Positions 35,948 to 45,582 are shown, counted from the first letter of the stretch. The stretch is 64,000 nt of DNA from Flavobacterium crassostreae (GCF_001831475.1 NZ_CP017688.1:2356001-2420000); one strand, 5' to 3'. Notes: a model not told the origin generated them from the sequence alone. Numbers and translations: made by a program.

Positions 35948-37018
35948 ATGAAAAAACACAATTACAGTGCAGGACCTTGCATACTCGCTCAAGAAGTTTT
36001 TGAAAAAGCAGCACAGGCTGTTTTAGACTACAACAATTCTGGACTCTCTATTCTAGAAATTTCGCACCGAAGTAAGGATTTTGTTGCCATCATAGAACAA
36101 GCAAGAGCACTTGTTTTAGAATTACTGAAGCTAGACCCTAAGGAGTATACGGCATTATTTTTATCGGGTGGTGCTAGCCATCAATTTATGATGGTTCCGT
36201 ATAATTTGATGCAAACCTCTGGCAAGGCGGCGTATCTGGACTCTGGAACTTGGGCAAATGGCGCAATTAAAGAGGCTGCGTTTTTTGGCGAAACCGTTGT
36301 GGTTGGATCCTCGAAGGACCAAAACTACAACTACATCCCTAAGGGCTACACGGTTCCGGAAGCGGTAGATTATTTTCATTGTACCAGCAATAACACCATT
36401 TATGGAACACAAATGAAAGAATTTCCTGCTGCAAAGGTGCCTGTTGTGTGCGATATGAGTTCGGATATTTTTTCGAGGGTACTGGATTTTTCTAAATTTG
36501 ATCTGATTTATGCCGGAGCACAAAAAAATTTAGGGCCTGCGGGAACGACTCTGGTGGTTATTAAAAACCGAATTTTGGGCAAATCCACTAGGGCTATTCC
36601 TAGTATTTTAGATTACGAAAAACAGATTAAAGCCCAGAGTATGTACAATACGCCTGCTGTTTTTGCGATCTATACGTCTTTGCTTACGCTACAATGGCTA
36701 AAAAAACAAGGCGGAATTGCGGCTATTGAAAAAATAAACAACCAAAAAGCGGAATTACTTTACCACGAAATTGACCGAAATCCGTTGTTTGAAGGCACGG
36801 TACGGCCGGAGGATAGATCCACTATGAATGCTACTTTTTTGTTGCGCAACATGGCACATGCTCCAATTTTTGAGGCTCTTTGTGAGGCTGCAGGAATTTC
36901 GGGCATAAAAGGGCATCGTTCGGTGGGAGGCTATAGGGCTTCGATGTATAATGCGCTGCCTATTGCGAGTGTGCTGGTACTGGTTGCGGTGATGCAAGAA
37001 TTAGAATCTAAGGTATAA
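35948..37018 (+). CDS. serC: Phosphoserine aminotransferase
   Basis: PLP enzyme of serine and possibly pyridoxal phosphate synthesis; 356 residues from ATG 35948 (MKKHNYSAGPCILAQEV). The upstream ATG at 35894 would add 18 residues with no conservation pattern. Seen: SGLSILEISHRSKDF, FLSGGASHQFMMVPYN, CDMSSDIFSR and the PLP-lysine motif YAGAQKNLGPAGTTLVV, then SMYNTPAVFAIY and GIKGHRSVGGYRASMYNA. Followed by repeat copy B and the serA-like gene, its pathway partner. Confidence 0.96.
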   Translation: MKKHNYSAGPCILAQEVFEKAAQAVLDYNNSGLSILEISHRSKDFVAIIEQARALVLELLKLDPKEYTALFLSGGASHQFMMVPYNLMQTSGKAAYLDSGTWANGAIKEAAFFGETVVVGSSKDQNYNYIPKGYTVPEAVDYFHCTSNNTIYGTQMKEFPAAKVPVVCDMSSDIFSRVLDFSKFDLIYAGAQKNLGPAGTTLVVIKNRILGKSTRAIPSILDYEKQIKAQSMYNTPAVFAIYTSLLTLQWLKKQGGIAAIEKINNQKAELLYHEIDRNPLFEGTVRPEDRSTMNATFLLRNMAHAPIFEALCEAAGISGIKGHRSVGGYRASMYNALPIASVLVLVAVMQELESKV

Positions 37019-37034
37019 ATCAATACGGGATTTG

Positions 37035-37122
37035 TAGCCCCGATAGCAGTGAAAATCCTTTTTTATCCTGATTTTTTTCAGGATAAAAAAGATTGTAACG
37101 TATAGCGGGAAATAGCTCCTAA
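37035..37122 (+). repeat. Dispersed palindromic repeat, copy B (type I)
   Basis: TAGCCCCGATAGCAGTGAAAATC, then a perfect 14-bp stem CTTTTTTATCCTGA (37058-37071) and TCAGGATAAAAAAG (37078-37091), 6-nt loop, then ATTGTAACGTATAGCGGGAAATAGCTCCT. Nearly identical to copy C at 41025 in the opposite orientation. It lies between serC and the serA-like gene. The T-rich stem could also act as a terminator. Confidence 0.85.
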
Positions 37123-37181
37123 AGAAATCAATTTAAGAACCCATTTTTTGGATTCTGACTAAATTATAAATACAATAAAGA

Positions 37182-38132
37182 ATGAAAATATTAGCTAATG
37201 ATGGCATTTCAAAAAATGGCGTTACGATTCTAGAAAAAAATGGATTTGAGGTAATAACGACCAAAGTTGCTCAAGAACAAGTTGCCAATTATATTAACCA
37301 AAACGGGATTGGTGTGGTATTGGTACGGAGTGCTACCAAAATTACTAAAGATATTATTGATGCGTGCCCAGATCTTAAAATTATTGGTCGTGGTGGGGTT
37401 GGAATGGATAATATTGAGGTGGAGTATGCCACTAGTAGAGGGATTAGGGTGATTAATACTCCTGCGGCTTCGTCGGAGTCTGTGGCAGAATTGGTTTTTG
37501 CACATTTATTCTCTGGGGTTCGTTTTTTGCATGACTCGAACAGAAACATGCCTCTGGAGGGAGATACGCACTTTGATGGTTTGAAAAAAGCCTATGCAAA
37601 TGGGTTAGAATTGAGAGGTAAAACATTAGGTATTGTGGGTATGGGACGCATTGGTCAAGCTACTGCCAAGATTGCATTGGCTTTGGGCATGCGTGTTATT
37701 GCTACGGATACTATCTTGTCTGAGGTGGCTATTGAACTGCACTTTTTTGATGGACAAAGCGTTACTACCACTCTAACTAGCCAATCTTTAGAGTCTGTAT
37801 GGAAAGAATCGGATTTTATTAGTCTACATGTTCCGGCTCAAAACGGATATTTAATTAGTGATCCTGAATTGGCACTTATGAAAGAAGGGGTTGGTATTGT
37901 TAATTGTGCTCGTGGTGGTATTATTGATGAGGTGGCACTTATAAAAGCATTAGATAGCGGTAAAGTACTCTTTGCTGGATTAGATGTATTTGAGAGCGAA
38001 CCTAATCCAGAGATAACCATCTTGATGCATCCTAAAATTTCATTAACGCCGCATATTGGTGCTGCTACTGCAGAGGCACAAGACAGAATAAGTACGGAAT
38101 TAGCTACGCAAATTATAGAAATACTGGGATAA
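37182..38132 (+). CDS. D-3-phosphoglycerate dehydrogenase-like D-2-hydroxyacid dehydrogenase
   Basis: 316-residue NAD-dependent dehydrogenase, most likely the SerA that feeds SerC. Seen: GRGGVGMDNIEVEYATSRGI, TPAASSESVAELVFAHLF, the Rossmann motif GIVGMGRIGQATAKIALALGMRV, the catalytic Arg in NCARGGIIDE, Glu in FESEPNPE and His in TPHIGAATAEAQ. It lacks the C-terminal ACT domain, so it would not be serine-inhibited in the E. coli way. The context with serC supports the assignment. Confidence 0.9.
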   Translation: MKILANDGISKNGVTILEKNGFEVITTKVAQEQVANYINQNGIGVVLVRSATKITKDIIDACPDLKIIGRGGVGMDNIEVEYATSRGIRVINTPAASSESVAELVFAHLFSGVRFLHDSNRNMPLEGDTHFDGLKKAYANGLELRGKTLGIVGMGRIGQATAKIALALGMRVIATDTILSEVAIELHFFDGQSVTTTLTSQSLESVWKESDFISLHVPAQNGYLISDPELALMKEGVGIVNCARGGIIDEVALIKALDSGKVLFAGLDVFESEPNPEITILMHPKISLTPHIGAATAEAQDRISTELATQIIEILG

Positions 38133-38159
38133 TTGGTTATTTTGGAGCAGTAAAATAGG

Positions 38160-38207
38160 TAATTTAGTAAATTTGGTTACAAATTATATTTTAATTTAGT
38201 AAATTGG
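38160..38207 (+). repeat. Short direct repeat upstream of the DUF937 gene
   Basis: TAATTTAGTAAATT occurs at 38160 and again at 38192, 32 bp apart. The first copy continues as TTGG and so contains a TAAATTTG -7 box. It may be a duplicated promoter segment. Confidence 0.4.
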
Positions 38208-38234
38208 AGCACAAACCAAAAAAATAAAGATAAA

Positions 38235-38798
38235 ATGTTTGAACAATTAACGCAATTAGCACAACAATTTGGAGAGAACGCTGTAGTTAAAAACGAGGCT
38301 ATTCCTAACGAAAAAAATGAAGCTGTTATTAATGAAGCAAGTAATTCTGTTGTTTCGGGTTTACAAAAAATTATTGCCGATGGTGGTGTAGCGCAATTAG
38401 CTGGGCTTTTTCAGGGCAATAACGCTAACGACGCTTCTAACCCTGTGGTGCAACAACTCACCGAGCAACTTACAGGCAATTTAAGTCAAAAATTAGGGAT
38501 CAATAGTAGTGCTGCATCTGGAGTAGCTGCTAGTTTGATTCCTCAAATACTGGGATCCTTGGTAGGTAAGGCAAAAGATCCTAAGGATTCAAGCTTTGAA
38601 ATAGCAGATATAATCCGTGCGGTTTCTGGAAATTCTGAAAACAATTCTGGAATCATGGATGCCATCACAAAATACGGAGGACAATTTGGTCTAGACCAAA
38701 ACGGAGACGGAAAAGTAGATATTAGTGATGCCATGGATGCCGTTACCAAAAAAGGTGGTGGAATTGGTGGTATGTTAGGTGGATTATTTGGAAAATAA
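38235..38798 (+). CDS. DUF937 (YidB-like) protein
   Basis: 187 residues, small polar and Gly/Asn/Ser-rich, no signal peptide. Helical N-terminal half with LQKIIADGGVAQLAGLFQGNNANDASNPVVQQL and NLSQKLGINSSAASGVAASLIPQILGSLVGKAKD, typical of DUF937. Near the C-terminus is a calcium-loop-like DQNGDGKVDISDAMDAV, as in dockerin/EF-hand motifs, then a Gly-rich GGGIGGMLGGLFGK tail. Function unknown. Followed by a strong terminator, so single. Confidence 0.82.
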   Translation: MFEQLTQLAQQFGENAVVKNEAIPNEKNEAVINEASNSVVSGLQKIIADGGVAQLAGLFQGNNANDASNPVVQQLTEQLTGNLSQKLGINSSAASGVAASLIPQILGSLVGKAKDPKDSSFEIADIIRAVSGNSENNSGIMDAITKYGGQFGLDQNGDGKVDISDAMDAVTKKGGGIGGMLGGLFGK

Positions 38799-38826
38799 TT
38801 TTATCCGCTGGTACAAAAATACACCC

Positions 38827-38856
38827 AAAAAGCACTTACGTTGTAGGTGCTTTTTT
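38827..38856 (+). terminator. Terminator after DUF937
   Basis: Stem AAAAAGCACTTAC/GTAGGTGCTTTTT (one mismatch), GTT loop, T-run of eight. Confidence 0.85.
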
Positions 38857-38976
38857 TTGGATATAACAAAGCAGCAAACAATCCTTTATTTTTTTGTAAT
38901 TTTAGGCTAAACAAAACCTTTTGGATGTGTTTGGATACAATAATCTTAGTATATTTGTAATCATTATAAATAAAAA

Positions 38977-39279
38977 ATGAAGAAATTAAAAGAACGCTGG
39001 GGCATTACCTCTACCTTACAACTCACCATTGTATTTATTGTTTTTGCCATAACAGGTTCTAGCGCTGCATGGTTATCTAAGCCACTGTGTGCTATGCTAG
39101 GCATCCGTCCAAACGATTTGGGTATCTGGTTTACTCCAGTTAGGTTGCTGCTTATTTTTCCTATTTATCAGATTCTTTTAGTGGCCATTGGTTTTCTTTT
39201 TGGTCAGTTTGCCTTTTTTTGGGCATTCGAAAAAAAAATGCTGCAACGCTTAGGACTTGGCTTTTTGTTCCAAAAATAA
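38977..39279 (+). CDS. DUF6787 membrane protein
   Basis: 100 residues, two hydrophobic segments (about 14-35 and 55-82), with KERWGITSTLQLTIVFIVFAITGSSA at the N-terminus; resembles DUF6787. Probably inner membrane; function unknown. A TATATTTG -7 box lies about 25 bp upstream. Its stop codon ends at 39279, immediately beside the last base of the convergent gene at 39280, so the two share no spacer. Confidence 0.75.
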   Translation: MKKLKERWGITSTLQLTIVFIVFAITGSSAAWLSKPLCAMLGIRPNDLGIWFTPVRLLLIFPIYQILLVAIGFLFGQFAFFWAFEKKMLQRLGLGFLFQK

Positions 39280-39573
39280 CTATTGTTTTTTAAACACATA
39301 GGTATAGAGCCACGTCAAAGTAAACGTAGGCAATATATCTGTAAATGGCAGTAACTCTTCCAAAAAAACAAGCCATCCGCCTACCCTACCGGTGGTTCCT
39401 TTATACATTTTGGTCATCAAAAAACCAGCAAGTGGCGCCCAAACAACATCCGAAAACTCGCCAATCATGGGGATTGAAAAAGACAGCATCCCTATAGCGT
39501 CAAAAATAATTCCGAGAATTAAATTGCGATATTTGCTACTATTTTTGTCTTGATGGTTTTGTATGTACTTCAT
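39280..39573 (-). CDS. Conserved small membrane protein of unknown function
   Basis: 97 residues. Hydrophobic segments at about 17-38 and 42-58, then GRVGGWLVFLEELLPFTDILPTFTLTWLYTYVF. Similar short proteins occur in flavobacteria; no functional motif is recognised. Convergent with the DUF6787 gene, with zero bases between the stop codons. Confidence 0.68.
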   Translation of the reverse strand: MKYIQNHQDKNSSKYRNLILGIIFDAIGMLSFSIPMIGEFSDVVWAPLAGFLMTKMYKGTTGRVGGWLVFLEELLPFTDILPTFTLTWLYTYVFKKQ

Positions 39574-39626
39574 TTTATGTGGTGTATTTTAGTTCTGTTT
39601 TGGGTACCAATACAAAAGTAATGCCA

Positions 39627-40187
39627 TTAGGTTTTTAGTTTGTCCTTAAAGTATTTTTGTAGCTTTTGTAGCTTAGGAGTAATCACATAAGCACAATAGC
39701 CTTGGGAGCTATTTTGGTTGTAATAATTGTTATGGTATGCCTCGGCAGCATAAAAATGTGTTGCAGGACCAATGGTGGTTACAACCGGATTTTCAAAAAC
39801 AGCAGCAGCCTCCAAACTAGCGATATACTGCGTAGCATCTTGTTTTTGAGCCATTGAAAAATAAAAAATAGCACTGCGGTATTGCGTACCCACATCATTG
39901 CCTTGCCTATTTAAAGTAGTAGGATCGTGGGTGGCAAAAAACACCTGCAACAACTCTAAATAACTAATTTGATGGCTATCAAAAGTAATTTCAATTGCCT
40001 CCACATGTCCGGTATCTCCTTTACAAACCGCCTCATAAGTGGGGTTTTCTGTATGTCCATCAATATAGCCCGAAACCACTTTCTGAACCCCTTTCAAGGC
40101 CAAAAAAACCGCCTCAGTACACCAAAAACAACCGCCTCCAAAAATGGCAACTTCAGGATTCAAAACTGCGTCTTGTGATACATTCAT
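39627..40187 (-). CDS. msrA: Peptide methionine (S)-S-oxide reductase
   Basis: Repairs oxidised methionine (S-epimer); 186 residues. Catalytic Cys in GGGCFWCTEAVF (C20), followed by VVSGYIDGHTENPTYEAVCKGDTGHVEAIEITFD and DPTTLNRQGNDVGTQYRSAIFY, the family signature. There is no MsrB domain and no signal peptide, so it is cytosolic. The start MNVSQDAVLNPEVAIFGGG is reasonable. Confidence 0.95.
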   Translation of the reverse strand: MNVSQDAVLNPEVAIFGGGCFWCTEAVFLALKGVQKVVSGYIDGHTENPTYEAVCKGDTGHVEAIEITFDSHQISYLELLQVFFATHDPTTLNRQGNDVGTQYRSAIFYFSMAQKQDATQYIASLEAAAVFENPVVTTIGPATHFYAAEAYHNNYYNQNSSQGYCAYVITPKLQKLQKYFKDKLKT

Positions 40188-40366
40188 TATACCTTAATTT
40201 AAATTATTAGTACGCCTCAAAACAGCTTTTGCAGAAGCAATACTTCCAAATTTAGCTCCTTTTAAAACAAATTGCCCAACTACTTAACTAAAATTTATAC
40301 TTTGTCAAGCCAATATTGTTCAATTAATTATTAAAATCTTTGTTTCTTTGTCAAAACAGATTAAAA

Positions 40367-41029
40367 ATGATACAGGCCAAAAACATACACAAATACTACG
40401 ACCAATTACAGGTACTAAAAGGAGTAGATTTGCACATCCATAAAGGAGAAATCGTTTCTATAGTAGGAGCATCTGGTGCCGGCAAAACCACCCTATTGCA
40501 AATCCTAGGCACCTTAGATAGACCCCATAACCAACCAGAAGTTTCGTTGGTAATCCATGGCGAAGATGTTTTAAAAATGAACGACAAAAACCTCTCCAAG
40601 TTTCGAAATTTAAATTTAGGATTTATCTTTCAGTTCCACCAATTGCTGCCCGAATTTACCGCCCTAGAAAACGTATGTATCCCCGCTTTTATAGCCAATA
40701 AAAACAAAAAAGACACCGAAACAGAAGCCAAAAAACTCCTCGACTACTTAGGTCTTTCGCACAGAATACACCACAAACCCAACGCACTATCCGGCGGAGA
40801 ACAACAACGAGTAGCCGTTGCAAGAGCCCTAATCAACCAACCCGCAATTATTTTTGCAGACGAACCCTCCGGAAACTTAGACACCGCCTCTGCCGAAAAT
40901 TTGCACCAATTATTTTTTAAACTCCGAGAAGAATTAGGCCAAACCTTTGTGATTGTAACCCACAACGAAGAACTAGCCAACATGGCCGATAGAAAACTAG
41001 TCATGGTAGACGGTCTAATTAGTAGTTAG
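40367..41029 (+). CDS. ABC transporter ATPase, LolD/MacB family
   Basis: 220-residue ATPase from ATG 40367 ([14 protein letters not shown]); the earlier ATG at 40340 adds nine residues without support. Walker [14 protein letters not shown]-loop [16 protein letters not shown], signature [15 protein letters not shown], Walker [17 protein letters not shown]-loop VTHNEELA. The closest families are LolD (lipoprotein release) and FtsE/MacB. No permease gene is adjacent, so the partner is elsewhere. The stop codon is overlapped by repeat copy C. Confidence 0.88.
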   Translation: MIQAKNIHKYYDQLQVLKGVDLHIHKGEIVSIVGASGAGKTTLLQILGTLDRPHNQPEVSLVIHGEDVLKMNDKNLSKFRNLNLGFIFQFHQLLPEFTALENVCIPAFIANKNKKDTETEAKKLLDYLGLSHRIHHKPNALSGGEQQRVAVARALINQPAIIFADEPSGNLDTASAENLHQLFFKLREELGQTFVIVTHNEELANMADRKLVMVDGLISS

Positions 41030-41112
41030 GAGCTATTTCCAGCTATACGTTACAATCTTTTTTATCCTGAAAAAATCAGGATAAAAAAGGATTTTCACTG
41101 CTATCTGGGCTA
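41025..41112 (-). repeat. Dispersed palindromic repeat, copy C (type I)
   Basis: Minus-strand orientation, nearly identical to copy B: TAGCCCAGATAGCAGTGAAAATC, stem CTTTTTTATCCTGA (41089-41076) with TCAGGATAAAAAAG (41070-41057), 5-nt loop, ATTGTAACGTATAGCTGGAAATAGCTCC. It overlaps the lolD-like stop codon (41027-41029), so its end coincides with a coding sequence. Confidence 0.85.
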
Positions 41113-41217
41113 AAAAATCCTTTAGAGTCTATTTAGAATTCAAAACATACCAAACACATCCCCACAAGCAACAAAGCCTATATTTGCCTAAATTTAAAGC
41201 CTCAAAACCAACCCAAC

Positions 41218-41988
41218 ATGGCCCTTCCTGAAAATGAATTAAAAGACTTCCTAGATACCAAAGTTCTTCAGTACAACACCATAGCCTTTATCGAACCAGA
41301 TCCCATTAGTGTACCACATCGGTATACATCAAAAGAAGATATCGAAATAGCCGGTTTTTTGGCAGCAACTATCGCCTGGGGCAACCGAACCATGATTACT
41401 AAAAACGGGCACCGTATGATGGACTTACTAGGAGATTCGCCCTATGATTTTGTTATGAGTCATGATGCGTTACAGTTAGAAAGACTCGATGGTTTTGTAC
41501 ACCGAACCTTTAACTCCCAAGATTTTAAACATTTTATAAAAGCGTTACAACACATCTATTCCAATAGAGGAGGTTTACACCAAATCTTTATGGAACACCA
41601 AACCGATACGTCGCTGCAGCCAGCTATACATGCCCTTAATGAGGCTTTCTTTGAAATCCCACACGAACCCCGAACCAGAAAACATGTAGCAGACCCCAAC
41701 AAAGGATCCGTGGCAAAGAGAATCAACATGTGTTTGCGATGGTTTGTTAGAAAAGATACCTCTGGAGTAGATTTAGGCATTTGGGACACCCTATCTCCAT
41801 CCAAACTTTCTTGCCCATTGGATGTACATTCTGGCAATGTGGCCCGCAAATTAGGCTTACTCACTCGAAAACAAAACGATACAAAAGCGTTATTAGAGTT
41901 GGATACTAAGCTACGATTGCTCGACCCTGATGACCCCGTAAAATATGATTTTGCATTGTTTGGACTAGGTATATTTGAAGGCTTTTAG
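41218..41988 (+). CDS. TIGR02757 (DUF2400) family protein
   Basis: 256 residues, conserved in Bacteroidota; function unknown. The pattern is clear: DPISVPHRYTSKEDIEIAGFLAATIAWGNRTMITKNG near residues 28-65, then KGSVAKRINMCLRWFVRKD and LDVHSGNVARKLGLLTRKQND, which recall helix-hairpin-helix DNA glycosylase-like folds. A nucleic-acid role is possible but not shown. A TATATTTG -7 box lies at 41179-41186. No operon partner. Confidence 0.8.
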   Translation: MALPENELKDFLDTKVLQYNTIAFIEPDPISVPHRYTSKEDIEIAGFLAATIAWGNRTMITKNGHRMMDLLGDSPYDFVMSHDALQLERLDGFVHRTFNSQDFKHFIKALQHIYSNRGGLHQIFMEHQTDTSLQPAIHALNEAFFEIPHEPRTRKHVADPNKGSVAKRINMCLRWFVRKDTSGVDLGIWDTLSPSKLSCPLDVHSGNVARKLGLLTRKQNDTKALLELDTKLRLLDPDDPVKYDFALFGLGIFEGF

Positions 41989-42056
41989 CATTAAAGATTT
42001 TATAGCAAACCCAACTATCCTTATAAAAACGTATCTTTGCACAAAATACACGTTTT

Positions 42057-43406
42057 ATGAGCACTTTTGAGCAATTTAATCTTCCTAAATCCGTACAAAA
42101 AGCAATTGATGATCTGGGCTTTAGCGCACCTACTCCTATTCAACAAAAAACTTTTTCCGTAATCATGTCCGGAAGAGACATGATGGGAATTGCCCAAACC
42201 GGTACTGGTAAAACATTTGCTTACCTATTGCCTTTATTAAAATTATATAAATTTACACCTGGCCATACCCCTAAAATTGTAATTTTGGTACCCACTCGAG
42301 AGCTTGTTGTACAGGTTGTTGAAGAGGTCGAAAAATTAACCAAATACATGTCTGTTAGGACCATTGGTATTTTTGGTGGCGTAAATATCAATACACAAAA
42401 AACGGCTGTTTATACCGGTTGTGATATTCTGGTAGGAACCCCTGGTAGAATCATGGATCTAACCCTAGACAACGTGATCCGATTTGAGGAAATGCAAAAA
42501 TTAGTTATTGATGAATTTGACGAAATGCTAAATTTAGGGTTCCGAGTACAACTAACGTCTATTTTGGCCATGATGCCCAAAAAACGTCAGAACATTCTCT
42601 TTTCGGCAACCATGACAGACGATGTAGATGCCATCCTAAACGATTACTTTGATTACCCACAAGAAGTAACTCTTTCGGCCTCTGGTACACCACTCGAAAA
42701 CATCCAACAAATAGCCTACAGCGTACCCAACTTTAACACCAAAATAAACCTACTAAAATACTTGTTAGAAAACAATCCTGAGATGAGTCGGGTTTTGGTT
42801 TTTGTAAACAACAAGAAAATTTCGGACATGGTTCAGGAACGCATTGAGGAAGATTTTGAGAGTCAATTTGGAGTGATACACTCTAATAAATCCCAAAATT
42901 ACCGTTTAACCACAATGGCAGAATTTCAACAAGGAAATTTAAGAGGATTAATTACCACCGATATTATGGCCCGAGGTCTGGATATTTCTAATATTACCCA
43001 TGTAATTAATTTTGAAATGCCCGAAATGCCCGAATTATACATGCACCGTATTGGTAGAACAGGGCGTGCAGATGCCTCTGGTACCGCTATCAGTTTTATT
43101 ACCGCTCGGGAAGAAGAAGCCAGAGTAGAAGTTGAAGTATTGATGAATATGGAATTGCAATTAAGCCCATTTCCAGAAGCTGTAGAGATTTCTTCAAAAT
43201 TAATCGAACCTGAAAAAGACAGGCAACCGATGAAATTTATGATGAAAAAAGTAAAACTAGCTGGCGATGGCGCATTTCAGGAAAAAAGTAAAAAAAATAA
43301 AAAAGTCAATCTTGGAGGCCCTGGAGTAACCAAGAAAAAAACCCATGGATCTGTTAACCGAAACATGCTAAAAATACAAGCTCAGAAAAAGAAAAAGAAA
43401 AAATAA
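42057..43406 (+). CDS. DEAD-box RNA helicase with DEFD motif II
   Basis: 449 residues. All core motifs are present except that motif II reads IDEFDEML instead of DEAD: Q-motif region SAPTPIQQ, P-loop AQTGTGKT, PTREL, SATMTDD, ARGLDIS, HRIGRTGR. The C-terminal tail is basic and Lys-rich (KKSKKNKKVNLGGPGV, ending in poly-Lys), a likely RNA-binding extension. Promoter box TATCTTTG at 42032-42039. A second DEAD-box gene with canonical DEAD is at 1-913. RNA remodelling is the likely role. Confidence 0.92.
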   Translation: MSTFEQFNLPKSVQKAIDDLGFSAPTPIQQKTFSVIMSGRDMMGIAQTGTGKTFAYLLPLLKLYKFTPGHTPKIVILVPTRELVVQVVEEVEKLTKYMSVRTIGIFGGVNINTQKTAVYTGCDILVGTPGRIMDLTLDNVIRFEEMQKLVIDEFDEMLNLGFRVQLTSILAMMPKKRQNILFSATMTDDVDAILNDYFDYPQEVTLSASGTPLENIQQIAYSVPNFNTKINLLKYLLENNPEMSRVLVFVNNKKISDMVQERIEEDFESQFGVIHSNKSQNYRLTTMAEFQQGNLRGLITTDIMARGLDISNITHVINFEMPEMPELYMHRIGRTGRADASGTAISFITAREEEARVEVEVLMNMELQLSPFPEAVEISSKLIEPEKDRQPMKFMMKKVKLAGDGAFQEKSKKNKKVNLGGPGVTKKKTHGSVNRNMLKIQAQKKKKKK

Positions 43407-43610
43407 TTTAGAAACCTACCTCCTATTCTGTCCGCACCATAATAGCGCAATTACGACACAAAGACTACCCTAACCATTGTTTAAATACATTCTTTACGTA
43501 AAAAATTGTCCTACTTGATTTAAAACTGTTTTCAAATTTGTATTTTTGAGACACCAATCCAAATTTGGAAACAGAAAAAACACCTTCCGAAAAGTAAAAT
43601 AACTATTGCA

Positions 43611-45539
43611 ATGCAATTTAAAAATCCCGAAATTTTATATTTTCTCTTCGCATTAGTGCTGCCAATTTTGGTTCATTTATTTCAATTAAGACGTTTTAAA
43701 ACACATTATTTCACTAATGTACGTTTTTTAAAAACCGTTTCTATTGCGTCCCGAAAAAGCGCTACCCTCAAAAAATGGCTTTTACTGGCTTGCCGATTGC
43801 TTTTAGTAACCACACTGGTTATTGCTTTTGCCCAGCCTTATTTTGTTGCCAAAGATGCTAAAAACGCTTCTAATGAGTTGTATATTATCTTAGACAATTC
43901 TTTTAGTATGCAAGCAAAAGGCAAACACGGCCCACTGCTAAAACGCGCCGTGCAAGAACTATTAGAGAACATTCCCGAAAATACCCGTTTTTCTTTACTT
44001 ACCAACACAGATACCTACTGGGACACCTCTATTGGTAGCATAAAAAGCAGCTTACAAAATTTAAATTATAGTGCCCTAGCGTTCGATCTAGAGCGGCAAC
44101 TCACTAAAATAAAACTCCACAAAACGCCCCACAACAAGGATATTGTAATTATAACCGACGCTTTAGGGCTTCAAAACAACGCACTACAGAATAGCAATCC
44201 GGAGGACGCCCTGTATTTTATTATTCCAGAACCCGAACAAAAGAACAACAGTGCCATTGATAGTGTGTATATACACAAAGAGGTAGATCGTTTTTATGAA
44301 ATAAACGTTAGTTTGTCCAATTATGGTACTAATACAGATCCGCTTGCAGTTGCTATTTACAACCAAAACCAATTGCTTGCCAAAAGGCAAGTTCGCTTGG
44401 ATTCCAACCCAAAAACCGTTACGTTTTCTATTCCAAAAGCAGCATTTCATGGATACGTAAGCATTCAAGATAGTGGCTTAACCTATGATAATACCTATTA
44501 TTTTACGATTTCTGAGCCCAAAAAAAACAATATAATTGCTCTTGGGGATCCAGCAAAAAGTAATTTTTTAAAACGAATCTACACCCCCGAAGAATTTGTG
44601 TTCCAAGCCATCCCTTTGGCGGCTTTGGATTATAACCTTTTACAGGCCCAAGATGTCCTTATTTTGAATGAATTAGAAGATCTACCTCAAGCCTTGCAAA
44701 CCACCTTAGTATCTTTTGTTACTAAAGGAGGCACCCTGATTTTTATCCCCTCAGACAAGAGTAGTGTGGCGACTAACAATTTGTTTTTGAAAAATTTTGG
44801 GAATTTGCAATTTTTAAAAAAAGAAACAACCGAAAAAAAAGTAACTCAAATTCATTTTAACCATCCGCTGTTTAAAGACGTGTTCCAAAGCAAGGTGAAG
44901 AATTTTCAGTATCCTAGTTTAAAAAGCTCTTTTGTACTCTCTGCTGCCGGAACCACTGCCTTGTCAAACAACGACCAAAGTTCTTTTTTGACAACCATAA
45001 CCCAAAAAACAGCAAAGGTGTACGTTTTTGCAGGAGCTCTAAATCCTCAAAACTCCAATTTCCAACAATCGCCACTAATTGTCCCTACTTTTTACAAAAT
45101 GGGAATCAGCAACTCCAACCAGGCCTTAAAAGCATTTACCGTAGGTGCAACCAACCAATATACCGTAACTACAACCAGTGCTAAAGATGCCGTACTAACC
45201 GTAAAAAACAAAAATGAGCAAAGCATCCCCATACAACAAATCGGCAGCAATAAAGTACAGTTATTCTTTACGGAATATCCGCAACAGGCCGGTAATTTTG
45301 ATGTTTTAAAACAAAACAAAAAAATAGATGCCCTTAGTTTTAATTACGCCAGATCCGAGAGTGATTTAAGCCCCAATAATGCAAATCCTCTTAGGGATTA
45401 CAAAACAAGTAGCACCATTGAAGCCATTTATGACCGCTTGCAAAGCGATAGAACCGACACCCAAATTTGGAAATGGTTTGTTATCTTTGCCTTGCTACTT
45501 TTGCTATGCGAAACGGCAATTATTAGATTCTTAAAATAG
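43611..45539 (+). CDS. BatA-domain membrane protein
   Basis: 642 residues. The N-terminus MQFKNPEILYFLFALVLPILVHLFQLRRFKTHYFTNVRFL is the BatA/aerotolerance N-terminal domain, with a second helix at about 58-75. A VWA-like domain follows (YIILDNSFSMQAKG resembling a MIDAS DxSxS), but the later MIDAS residues are poorly conserved. The large periplasmic part ends in a C-terminal helix (WFVIFALLLLLCETAIIRFL). Bat proteins are linked to stress tolerance; the precise role is unknown. The dihydroorotase-like gene starts 43 bp on. Confidence 0.85.
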   Translation: MQFKNPEILYFLFALVLPILVHLFQLRRFKTHYFTNVRFLKTVSIASRKSATLKKWLLLACRLLLVTTLVIAFAQPYFVAKDAKNASNELYIILDNSFSMQAKGKHGPLLKRAVQELLENIPENTRFSLLTNTDTYWDTSIGSIKSSLQNLNYSALAFDLERQLTKIKLHKTPHNKDIVIITDALGLQNNALQNSNPEDALYFIIPEPEQKNNSAIDSVYIHKEVDRFYEINVSLSNYGTNTDPLAVAIYNQNQLLAKRQVRLDSNPKTVTFSIPKAAFHGYVSIQDSGLTYDNTYYFTISEPKKNNIIALGDPAKSNFLKRIYTPEEFVFQAIPLAALDYNLLQAQDVLILNELEDLPQALQTTLVSFVTKGGTLIFIPSDKSSVATNNLFLKNFGNLQFLKKETTEKKVTQIHFNHPLFKDVFQSKVKNFQYPSLKSSFVLSAAGTTALSNNDQSSFLTTITQKTAKVYVFAGALNPQNSNFQQSPLIVPTFYKMGISNSNQALKAFTVGATNQYTVTTTSAKDAVLTVKNKNEQSIPIQQIGSNKVQLFFTEYPQQAGNFDVLKQNKKIDALSFNYARSESDLSPNNANPLRDYKTSSTIEAIYDRLQSDRTDTQIWKWFVIFALLLLLCETAIIRFLK

Positions 45540-45582
45540 CGTAATTCTTTTTTTAAAATACCGCAACTAATACAACATACCT

